Origin: Gentiana macrophylla
Lineage: Eukaryota; Streptophyta; Magnoliopsida; Gentianales; Gentianaceae
Reading direction: 5' to 3'
NCBI GenBank assembly: GCA_026214975.1
Contig: JAOBSW010000864.1
Location: 1 to 64,000, forward strand
Length of the DNA stretch: 64,000 bases
Of the stretch, positions 35,007 through 43,810 are shown piece by piece. Numbering within the stretch: position 1 is the stretch's first letter; each line of letters begins with the position of its first letter. Below the pieces are notes generated by a model, which was not told the DNA's origin, ran no database searches, and was given only the letters and a program-made list of their open reading frames with translations. The translations under genes were made by a program, and so were the position numbers.

Positions 35007-35446
35007 GTTGCAAAAGCTGGTGGTGATAAGTGGAAAAAGTTGTCAGAGGCCGTAAGTTTTTCATTTATTTTGTTTCCCTTTCAATTAATCAATTCTGCAA
35101 AATTTTGGAATTTTTCATTTCATTTCTTGATTGTTGATTCTGAATTATTTTTAGGAGAAAGCACCGTATGTTGCTAAGGCGTAAAAGAGAAAATCCGAGT
35201 ATGAGAAGAACATCCAGGCTTACAACAAGAAACAAGTACCTTTAATTCAATTATTTATCACCGTTTTCTCCAATTTCCATTTTGATGTATGAAAATTGAA
35301 AAAAAAAAAAAAATAAATAAATAAATAAATAAAAACCTTTTGTTTTCATTTGCTATTTCGATCTACAAACACAGGCTGCAGGAGGTGATCTGAAGAGGAA
35401 GAATCGATCAGTCAAAGTCGAGGTTAATGCTTCCTCTGCTCACGGT
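35007..35446 (+). pseudogene. HMGB-like (HMG-box) gene fragment inside Helitron
   Basis: Exon 35007-35051, after a tttag acceptor and before gtaag, encodes VAKAGGDKWKKLSEA. Exon 35155-35235, between ttttag and gtacc, encodes EKAPYVAKA, a TAA stop, then KRKSEYEKNIQAYNKKQ. Together this is the second half of an HMG box as in plant HMGB chromatin proteins (W of KWK and the AP(Y/F) motif visible). A third piece from 35375 (AAGGDLKRKNRSVKVEV) follows acag and may be the next exon or flank. The N-terminal half of the box is missing. The in-frame TAA makes it a pseudogene. A later lysine/acid-rich piece (about 35737-35771, NKKKDESTDPDDQ, then gtaag) could be an acidic-tail exon. Confidence 0.75.
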
Positions 35447-37094
35447 TAAACATTTCAACTTGCATATGGTGCGGTTTAAACCTTTCTTTATTGTTTTTTT
35501 GATATATTGTGCATAATTAATATTCTTCCAAATTTCCTTTATATTTCTTTTGATTTTTCTTTCCGTTGCTTTCTTTATTCGTTATTTGATTTTGGATGTT
35601 TTCTTAGGTTGGAAACATTTCATGTGGATAAAATGCAACACAGTAGGTTTAAAGGGATTTTCAATTTTAGTGAGATGTTGCTGCTTCTGATAAGGTCTCC
35701 ACAGCTGCTCCAAAATTGCATCTTTGACAGCTAATAAGAAGAAAGACGAGTCTACCGATCCTGATGATCAAGTAAGTTCGTATCCTCTATTACTTTGGCT
35801 ACACTGGAACCCCTGGACATGTGGTCTTTGCTTTATATGTTAAGCGTTTCTGAGTTGATGGTTGGGTTTCTTTGTTTGCAATAAGCACACATGTTAATAT
35901 TTTTCTTGGGTCTGTTTGATTTATATTAAATAGAACTATTTTGTAAAGTGAGATTTCGGTCTGAGTTAAATTGGCATTTCTGAGTTAGATTGGTATTAAA
36001 TAAAGCATGAAATGTTTCCTAATTACGAATTTGCAAAGTTGATTGGGATTTGTAATAGTATATCGTACGCTGAAATGCTGATAGTTTTGACAACTGCCAC
36101 ATGGTAGGATTTGCAGCGTAGTTGTATATGTGCGTTGATGATATGATGTGTAAGTTTGTGCTAGGCTTTCTTTTTATGTAAGAACCTGATTTATTTGATA
36201 AATAACCTGGGATCAGTTCTCCGGTTGATCTTCTTGGTCCACATGATCCACTGATTATTGTTCCGGCTCTTCTACATTCACACTTTCAGATTATATAGCT
36301 TCCTCCTGGTGTTCCACTTGCACTTGGAATTTGTTTGGGGAAGTGATTGTTCCTTCTCTCTGCTCTGCTATTTTATGATCAGGCATAAAGTCGCATGACG
36401 AAACTCCAAAAATGTTTAACCTTCTATAACAACTTTCACATGTTTTGATTTTATTTTCTTACTTTAGTAGAAGTCCTGTCAACAACATTATATGTGAGAT
36501 CGTTTCTGAAGGACATTGGTTCTTCTTAGTGTTTGTCCCGTGCGATGAACGGAGAACGTAGACTTTTTAAAAAGTCGATCTGTGTATGTAGAAATTTGTA
36601 GATACTGTAGTAATTGAAGAGCTATTAAAGTGAAACCAAAATAAAAAGTTGATCACTAAAGAAAGAAAGGAAATGTCATATATCCAGGTGTTCACTTATT
36701 CATACGGTTGGTATGAATTTTCATTTTGTTTTAGATTATTGGCTTATATTGCTGCGAGTATTCTTCATTTATTTGTCCTTTTTTTTCCTCCCAGTATTAT
36801 GCCTATGATAAAAGGCTTTGGGAGGAAGTTGTTGAGGCTACAAAATTGGTTAACACCATCCGTTATTCGTTCTCAAATCAGATCTTCCTATGTTTTTGTT
36901 TGTATGCTTTCTTCATGTTGTTTTATCCTGAGGCAGGAGAAAATGAAGAGGTTAAAATGAACATTTTTTTTGGTTGCGTAGGACACAATAGTAGAACTCT
37001 CCAAACAATGTTAACAAAGAGGAAAAAACGAAAAGGGGTGGAAGCAGAATACTATGTTGATGCCCCCTGCCAGCTCCTAAGGTCAAATTAATTA

Positions 37095-37474
37095 GGGGGA
37101 ATGAGGGAGAAGGACAAAAATATTTCATCAATTAAGTAGAAGACGAGTCTTTTGAAACTTTTGCATAAAGGACAAAACTATTTATCCACTATCGAAATTC
37201 ATCATTTTAAATTCATTTGCTTAAATTCATCGTTTAAATTAACTAATTTTCAAAATTCATTGTCGGGATTATTTGATTTTAAGGATTCATTGTCAAAATT
37301 CACTATCGAAATTCATTGATTTCGGGATTCACTAGGAGATTCACTCGATTTTGGGATTCATTTGTTTGTCATTCTTCTCATTATAAAATTATGCAGTTGT
37401 CTTCTCCTATATAAAAATATGTAGTTGTCCTGTGCTTAATAATATTTTGATTGTGTCCTTATCCCTAATTTTCC
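37095..37474. mobile_element. Mutator-type MITE, copy 3 (inverted)
   Basis: 380 bp, opposite orientation to the pair at 15.9-16.5 kb: starts GGGGGAATGAGGGAGAAGGA and ends CCTTATCCCTAATTTTCC. It is flanked by a perfect 10-bp duplication AAATTAATTA (37085-37094, 37475-37484). This copy fixes the element borders best. It lies inside the Helitron, so it inserted there or was carried along. Confidence 0.85.
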
Positions 37475-37740
37475 AAATTAATTAATGACCAGACTTCTCA
37501 AAAGTGAATGGAGAAAAGAAACTGAAAAGGAGCTGAATAGCAGTTTGTTATGCACAATGTTGTCTCATAATCAATTGTCTCAAAGTTTGTTATGCACAAT
37601 GTTGTGATACTATCATTACTCAATACTTAATGTATCACATATTTTTCCATGCATTACCTACACCTGTGTTAAAAAAATAAACTTATTTAAAATTCAGAGG
37701 CGATTATCTTTTTTATTTACTATTTATTTTCAGTGTTTAC

Positions 37741-37773
37741 GTTCCTCCGTGCATCGCACGGGTTTCCTACTAG
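37741..37773 (+). other. Helitron 3' terminus: hairpin plus CTAG
   Basis: Perfect 6-bp stem CCGTGC/GCACGG with loop ATC, then GTTTCCTA and the terminal CTAG, followed by T of the target. Confidence 0.85.
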
Positions 37774-38092
37774 TATATATATATATATACACACTTATAA
37801 TCATTTTTTTAACTTTAAATCCATGAAAGAAATATATATAATATTTCGTTCTCGTAAATTCACACGTCCGTCCTTTTCCGAGAATCGGAATATTACAAAT
37901 GCTTTTACATCAAAAGTGTAACACCTCAAGTTTTCAATGAAGGCAAAAGGGTAATTGGTTTTAATTAATTTGAGCCTAATTACTAATTGCATTGGATACG
38001 GCAGCTATGATTTGGACTGAAGGAGGCTTTTGGGCCGGAGAAGTTTACTATCCTTTTCATGTTTTGATGTGGTGTTGTTTTTTCTTTAGTTT

Positions 38093-38638
38093 TTGTCCAG
38101 GATATTGAAGGCAGATGGTGATTCAGGCTTTGCTGTGGCTTCCTCATCGTGCATCACCAAATTTCTCTCTTTAGTGTCTATGAAAGTTTTTTTAGATGTT
38201 ACACATGCTAGTAGGTTTTTTTCTTTTGTTTTCGGGGAATTGCATCTCCAATTTTCACTCTTGATTCAAGTTATATCTCTTTCTTTTTTGGCTAAGTTTC
38301 CAATATACGGAGGCTCACACTCTTTGTATAGCACTCGGTTTTCCTCACATTGGGTGCCGATCCTTCAGGCATTGTTCTTGGCATCAACTTCGGGGTATCA
38401 GTGGGTTGCAATCGAGAAGGATTCATACGGTCCAAGGAAACTGATCTATCCTTTTTGGGTTGCTAGATGTCCAACAGTTTGCATTTGGCTAGGGCCTTCA
38501 CATCATGCGCATTTTCTTTTGTTCGACGCACGGCTAATAAGCCAGCGCTATAGCAGGGCTATCAACCATAGGTTTAATTTCATGGATGCTTCCCCACCCC
38601 CTAATGTACTTGAAGCTTGTGAGGTAGATATGCCGTAA
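38093..38638 (+). CDS. Unrecognised 181-codon ORF
   Basis: A complete ATG-to-TAA frame just right of the Tekay element. The N-terminal third is hydrophobic and T-rich (FFSFVFGELHLQFSLLIQVI). The C-terminal half has more balanced composition (YPFWVARCPTVCIWLG). No motif is recognised, there is no neighbour in operon-like context, and the stop codon overlaps the following MITE-like repeat. It may be chance or a remnant. Confidence 0.2.
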   Translation: MSRILKADGDSGFAVASSSCITKFLSLVSMKVFLDVTHASRFFSFVFGELHLQFSLLIQVISLSFLAKFPIYGGSHSLYSTRFSSHWVPILQALFLASTSGYQWVAIEKDSYGPRKLIYPFWVARCPTVCIWLGPSHHAHFLLFDARLISQRYSRAINHRFNFMDASPPPNVLEACEVDMP

Positions 38639-38899
38639 TAAAAAAATTTAGATTTTTGTCCAGAAGGACAAAATTATCAAAAAATCGGGATAGAAGGACA
38701 CTGTAATTTAATCAAGACAAAAGTAACAATTATAAAGTAACAAATGTGGAAAAAGTAAATATGATGTAACAATTGGGAAACACAAAGTAACATTAACACG
38801 TGAAGTAACAATTTTAAAATAACAATTGTGATTTTTGTCCTTTATAATCATGAAAATGTTATTTTTGTCATTCCAGACCCATTTACTAATTTTTTTATT
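38637..38899. mobile_element. MITE-like repeat with imperfect inverted ends
   Basis: The left end AATAAAAAAATTTAGA...GTCCAGAAGGACAAAA pairs imperfectly with the complement of the right end AATAAAAAAATTAGT...GTCTGGAATGACAAAA. The interior holds several TAACAATT-type words. No clear target duplication. Family not assigned; the gaagGACAaa ends recall the Mutator-type MITE of this window. Confidence 0.4.
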
Positions 38900-39276
38900 C
38901 TTATGACCCCTTCCCCCTAAAAAAATTTTGCTTTCAAAAAAAAATTTATTCTTGACCAGGATAAAAGAATTAACATGGGATTATCTTGACTTTTAAGGTA
39001 AAAGAATTCTAAAGTCAAGATAATTAGGAAAATTGGGGGTGTTTTATAAATGGATAGAAATAACAATAATTCCAATTATTGTGTTTCCTAAATACATTGA
39101 ATCTACACAACCTAGTTTTCCCCTCTTTTCAAACAAAATTTACTAAATTATGGGGAAAGCTGGAGAGTTTTATACCCTTATAAGGAAGTATGGGGTTTTC
39201 TATTCTCCCATCCTTCAAAGACGTCGAAACTTTCAAAATATTATGCACACTCACTTATATTTATGAACTCTAACAT
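38900..39276. other. AT-rich spacer
   Basis: Nothing recognised between the MITE-like repeat and the solo LTR. Confidence 0.5.
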
Positions 39277-39281
39277 TTAAT

Positions 39282-41064
39282 TGTTAGGTGTAGTGCCCGA
39301 AATACAATTTGTGTAATTGTTTTTGATAATGGATGACAGAATTTATCTCACCTTATTGATTGCTTTGTGCTTGTAAGTAATACACTGCTGCAAACCCTAA
39401 GTATATCAGTATGTAACCGCTTTACTCAGTGCATGACATGCATGTGAGGATTGAGTTAGTGGTGATATACTTAAACTGTTAGTCCGTGGTGAACTTAATC
39501 AGAGTTTAGGGTCTCTTGATTAAAACACCAATAATGCGTCGAGAACACCTTAGGGTGTGATAGTCTTATCCGGATTTGTCGGTAAAAGGTACTATACGGG
39601 GCATTTATATATGATGGCATTCATATAGATTTGGACCGATTTAATCCAATTTCTCGATATAATTCCGTAATCGAGGAATCTTATTAAATCATTAGATGAT
39701 CATATATGGATCAACCTTAATCTCGAGGTGATCTGTGAGTGTCTTTGCTTGTCTCGGGGTAATGTTTGATGTGTTAGTTACGGTTCACTTGAATATGTGT
39801 TCCAAGCCACTTCTCATTGGCACTATCTCCCAATGAGTGAGTAGTTCGATTTTCTGGACATGGAATTCATTCCTTCCTGCTGGGAAATAGAGAGACGATC
39901 CCTTATTTGTTAGCCACAGAAAGTGATCGATCCGGGAGTTTCGCATTTGACTAATAGCTACTAGTGAGATATGCATACTAATTGATCATCGAGGGGTTAA
40001 TGGTAAATAAGGATAAGATATTCGAGTCGGGTTCACGGAGACTTCCCACTCAGAATGGGCGATCTATGGAGGGTTAATCCGTATGTAGTGATTATATCAA
40101 TGGACGCTTATTCACTCTATGGGTTGAGTATAAGTATACATCTATAATCGGTAGAGTTCGGCCGGGGTTTATGGTGGCGTAATCCCGGAATTAATAATTA
40201 ATGTACTTATTACATTTTGATGAATAATTAATTATTGGAGCTACTCGGTTATAGTCCATTGGTCCCGATGTGAGACACGTAATTCGGACTAATAATCTTG
40301 TTATTTGGGCTCGATGATAATTAATTAATTTGGGCTAATTAATTGATATGCATGGATATTATTTAGTTGAAATTTAAATAATATAATACATGAAAAGGCA
40401 TTTTACGTGGGCGCAGTGAGCTTAGTGTGGCACCAATATGTCTTGGATTTTCCAAGAAATTAGTTTTCTTGGAAAATGACATATTGTGTAATTAGTTATT
40501 TATTTGTTAAATAATTAATTGGATAAATAAAAGAAAATAATTTATTTATTATTTATCTCTTAACTATAAGGATAATTATATTTTCTTATTATAAGATTAT
40601 AATTATCTCTTATTTTTATTGGATAATAATAATTAGAATTATCTCTTTTATTTTGTTAAACCGAGGTATAGGTTTTCTCTTGATTTTACTTATAAAAAGA
40701 GTTTATCATGTTCTCGCAGGAGTGATGAAAGCCACGAAATTCATAAAGAAAGAAAAAAGGCTAAGGAGTTCGATCCTTACCATTTCCAGCGATTGGAGAA
40801 AAACTTAGGGTTTTCTCGTTTGCAGATATCGAGAGATGTTCCAATTCCAAGAATCGGTGTGTCACCAACCACCGTTTGGAGAACACATTGGAAGATCGAC
40901 GCTTCTCATCCTAAGATCGAGAACTTCTTCCCGATATTGGTAACATAATCTTAACCTCTTGTAGTAGTTTGAGTCCTTTAATTATGTATTGTGGTATATA
41001 AGTCGTGATCCATCCATTTGCGCGTAGATCTAACTCGTTTAGATCTAAGAACCTGCATCCTTCA
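39282..41064 (+). repeat. Solo LTR, probably Copia type, with perfect TSD
   Basis: Starts TGTTAGGTGTAGTGCCCG and ends GCATCCTTCA, flanked on both sides by TTAAT (39277-39281 and 41065-41069). A TATA-like cttataaaaagag lies at about 40689. No internal retrotransposon sequence is attached, so it is what remains after LTR-LTR recombination. The 63-codon minus frame near 39785 is chance. Copia assignment rests on style of ends and length only. Confidence 0.75.
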
Positions 41065-41093
41065 TTAATATCCATCTTAGTGATTAAATTTTA

Positions 41094-41492
41094 TTGAAAA
41101 TTAGAGATAATGATACAATCTGGAATATTTTTAAATAACATGACATTACATATTTTTTATAGGGAGAATGACAACTGCATAATTTTTATAGTGAGAAGGA
41201 CAAACAGTGAATCCCAAAAATCAGTGAATCTCCCTAGTGAATCCCGAAATCAATGAATTTCGATAAATTGAATTTTGATGGTGAATCCCAGAAAATCGGT
41301 GAATTTAAATGATGAATTTTCTTAAATTAGTGAATTTCGACAGTGAATTTTGGCAATGAATTTAAACAGAGAATTTCGAACACAAGTGAATTTCGACAGT
41401 GAATAAATAGTTTGTCCTTTACGCAAAAGTTTCAAAAGAATATCCTTCTACTCAATTGATGAAATATTTCTATACTTCTCCTTCATTCCCCA
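41094..41492. mobile_element. Mutator-type MITE, copy 4
   Basis: Same orientation as copies 1 and 2, with the end words AAAATTAGAGATAATGATAC and CTTCTCCTTCATTCCCC. Flanking TAAATTTTA (41085-41093 and 41493-41501) is a 9-bp duplication. It lies only about 25 bp right of the solo LTR. Confidence 0.8.
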
Positions 41493-41544
41493 TAAATTTT
41501 AAGGGACGGAATCAAGACTTCTCAGTGTCCATCACTAATATCCT

Positions 41545-42810
41545 GGCTAAATTGCAATTATAGTCCTGTAACTGGACGCGTTTTACGATTTTAGTCCTGG
41601 TTTTTCTCCGGCGACAATTTTAATCCTATAAATGGTTTTTTTCTTGCAAAAACATTCCTCAAGACCGGAAAATGCTGACTGTACACATTTTCCGGCCAAA
41701 TTTTTTTCCATGTCATCAAAAATGGCACGAACAGCATTTTTTATTAAAAATTAAAAAAACTAAAAATGCCAAATCACAATATACATATTATTAAATATAA
41801 AAAAATTAATAATACACATACAAATCCCAATATATCAGAAGTCCACCTTCTTTAATCCCTCCCCTCTTCCCGACAAATCCATCTCTTCCCCCCAGAAAAT
41901 ACCTTCAACGTAAATTCATCTTCATCTCCAGAAAATATAAAAAAAAATATTTAAAAATTGGCCGCAAAATCCCCATCTTCATCCCCAGAAAATATTAATC
42001 CCTCCCCAGAAAATATTTTTAAAAAATGCAGCAAAATCCAAATCGTAAGCAGCTTTTTGCAAATTCGTAATGTGACAAATTGGCACAATGTCTAACCCGT
42101 TTCTTCCCCAAATTCACACCATTTTACTCCCCTATTTTCATTAATTAAATAAACAAGCAATCCCATTGCCCCCCACACTTCAAAACATCAAATCAGAACC
42201 ACACATCTCACCACAACACAGAATACTAAGAAAAAACGATGGGGAAGAAATTAAGGGGGTTAGGGATTTGCGAAATTGAAGAAGCCATAATACCAAAATT
42301 CTTCAAAGATTTCGCAGCAGATTTAGAGAAATTTCGCAACAGGTTTTGAGAAAGATCCAACCAATTCTTGAAAGATTTCTGCTATTTTATTTATTTATTT
42401 TCTTATAAGAACATGAGGATGAAGACGACTAGGGGGAGACAGAAGGTGGGTTTGTCAGAGAAGGGAGGGGGCAGTGATTAAAGAGAGAGGAAAGTGCATC
42501 GGATATTTTGGGTGGATTAATAAAGAAGAAGAAAGTGGATTATTGGGATTTAATTATTAAATAAATGGTATTATATTTTTATTTAAAAGCTGATGTGGCA
42601 TGATAATTTTATTTAAAAGCTGATGTGGCAATTTTTTTATGACATGTAATTATTTTTGGCCGGAAAATATGTACAGTCAGCATTTTCCAGCTTTTAAGAC
42701 TGTTTTTACATAAAAAAGGCTACTTATAGGACTAAAGTTGTCGCCGGAAAAAAAATCAGGACTAAAATCGAAAACGCGTCCAGTTACAGGACTAAAATTG
42801 CAATTTAGCC
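41545..42810. mobile_element. Long-TIR Mutator-like element, non-autonomous
   Basis: 1266 bp bounded by GGCTAAATTGCAATTATAG and the complementary CTAAAATTGCAATTTAGCC, with inverted repeats of about 190 bp (blocks CTGTAACTGGACGCGTTTT and AAATGCTGACTGTACA shared by both ends). A perfect 10-bp target duplication CTAATATCCT stands at 41535-41544 and 42811-42820. No transposase. The middle includes a gene-start-like segment with a 36-codon frame (ATG at 42239, MGKKLRGLGICEIEEAIIP). Confidence 0.9.
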
Positions 42811-42820
42811 CTAATATCCT

Positions 42821-43433
42821 TGTAGGTCAAAACTTAAGCACTACTAAAGCACTTTATAAATGTCAGAAGCCTTGTACCGCAACTCCTTCAACTTAATCAT
42901 CCTAGCTAAGTCTCGCCTATTTCATATCATCAACTTAGAACAACCAACCTTATTCCAAAGAACACCATTTTTTTCTAGTTACATGCAGTTTAATCACTTG
43001 AACTTATTCCGTAATTAATCATATGTCACTCCAATGATTAAAATCTTAGACAATCTACGGTTCTACATTTACTCGCCCTTCACTACGGGATTTTCATACT
43101 TAGGCCAAAGTCGCTTTAAATCGTACACTTTACTCTTTACATCTTAAAAGCTAAATCTTGACATAAGATGCTTTATACATTCAATTACTAATCAAACACC
43201 CAACCCCTTAAAACATTCATGCCTCACATACAGATTAGTCCATGTTGAACCTAACTCCCATATATGGTTTAAGACTGACACACATACATGATAGGATCTT
43301 TAGGTCTAATAAAATAACCATAGGTGGTGAGTGGTATTGACCAAACACTTTTACCCTCAAAATATCCATCAAAGTTTATCTTCAACATATAAGCGTGTAA
43401 CTGTTCTAATCCACTATGTATCAGATTAGATCA
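42821..43433. other. Intergenic, nothing recognised
   Basis: No frame or repeat recognised. Its right end borders the P450 3' flank that is duplicated at 13858. Confidence 0.5.
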
Positions 43434-43703
43434 ACGATCAAGTGGATAAATACGGATAAGATGAAAATATACAGACTTGTCATGATAACGTGTTAAAAAA
43501 CTTAAACAAAAGTGAAAGAAAGTAAAATGACATAAAGGCGAAAGACAAGAAAATTAAAAAAGCGGCATGTATCTCATTATTCAATATAAGTAAAGGCGTA
43601 TTTATAGTACAATTTAGAATGCAAACACAATAACCGATTGAAATCATAATCTACAGAAATCAGTCAGTATCATTTGAGAATCACTCAATTATATTAGTCC
43701 ATA

Positions 43704-43810
43704 ATATCGCTCACTTATTCCATAATACCCTTAAACGAATATACTAAGGGGCAAAGTCGCTCACTTATTCCATAATACCCGTAATATCGCTCACTTATTC
43801 CATAAAACCC
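43704..43810. repeat. Local repeats in the P450 3' flank
   Basis: The phrase TCGCTCACTTATTCCATAA occurs three times within 100 bp just after the stop codon, one copy preceded by ggggcaaag from the coding end. The duplicated version at 14150-14190 does not show this triplication, so it arose after the duplication or was lost there. Confidence 0.7.

Larger units (their letters stand above)
33280..37773 (+). mobile_element. Non-autonomous Helitron with captured gene fragments
   Basis: Starts TC (TCTTATTATATATTTTC) and ends CTAG. A hairpin CCGTGCATCGCACGG (37747-37761; 6-bp stem, 3-nt loop) stands 8 nt before CTAG: the established 3' end of plant Helitrons. It sits between A and T in a TA tract with no target duplication. 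The other Tekay LTR keeps the uninterrupted site, so both borders are fixed to the base. There is no Rep/helicase gene, so it is non-autonomous. Inside are spliced-looking HMGB exons, further possible exons (for example YYAYDKRLWEEVVEATKLV at about 36794-36850, between a cag acceptor and gttaac), a TG microsatellite near 34417 and a MITE. The stretch 33300-34980 has no recognised gene. Confidence 0.85.
17138..37897 (-). mobile_element. Tekay-type Ty3 chromovirus, split by two nested insertions
   Basis: Minus-strand element with LTRs at 17138-17441 plus 24720-26703 (left, 3' LTR) and 31783-33279 plus 37774-37897 (right, 5' LTR). The LTR ends read TGTAATATTCCG on the minus strand. Flanks AATGT (17133-17137) and AATGC (37898-37902) form a target duplication with one change. 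The internal region 26704-31782 carries primer site, gag with a zinc knuckle, protease, RT, RNase H, integrase and a C-terminal chromodomain: the order of chromoviruses, and the initiator-Met primer site fits Tekay/Del. The left LTR received a non-autonomous Athila-like element and the right LTR a Helitron. Stops, a mutated RT active site and a deletion in integrase make it inactive. Confidence 0.9.

Noticed and set aside
36649..37091. Plus-strand frames of 103 and 81 codons in the Helitron
   Set aside because: They run through intron-like T-rich DNA and splice-like borders; only the short segment 36794-36850 looks exonic.
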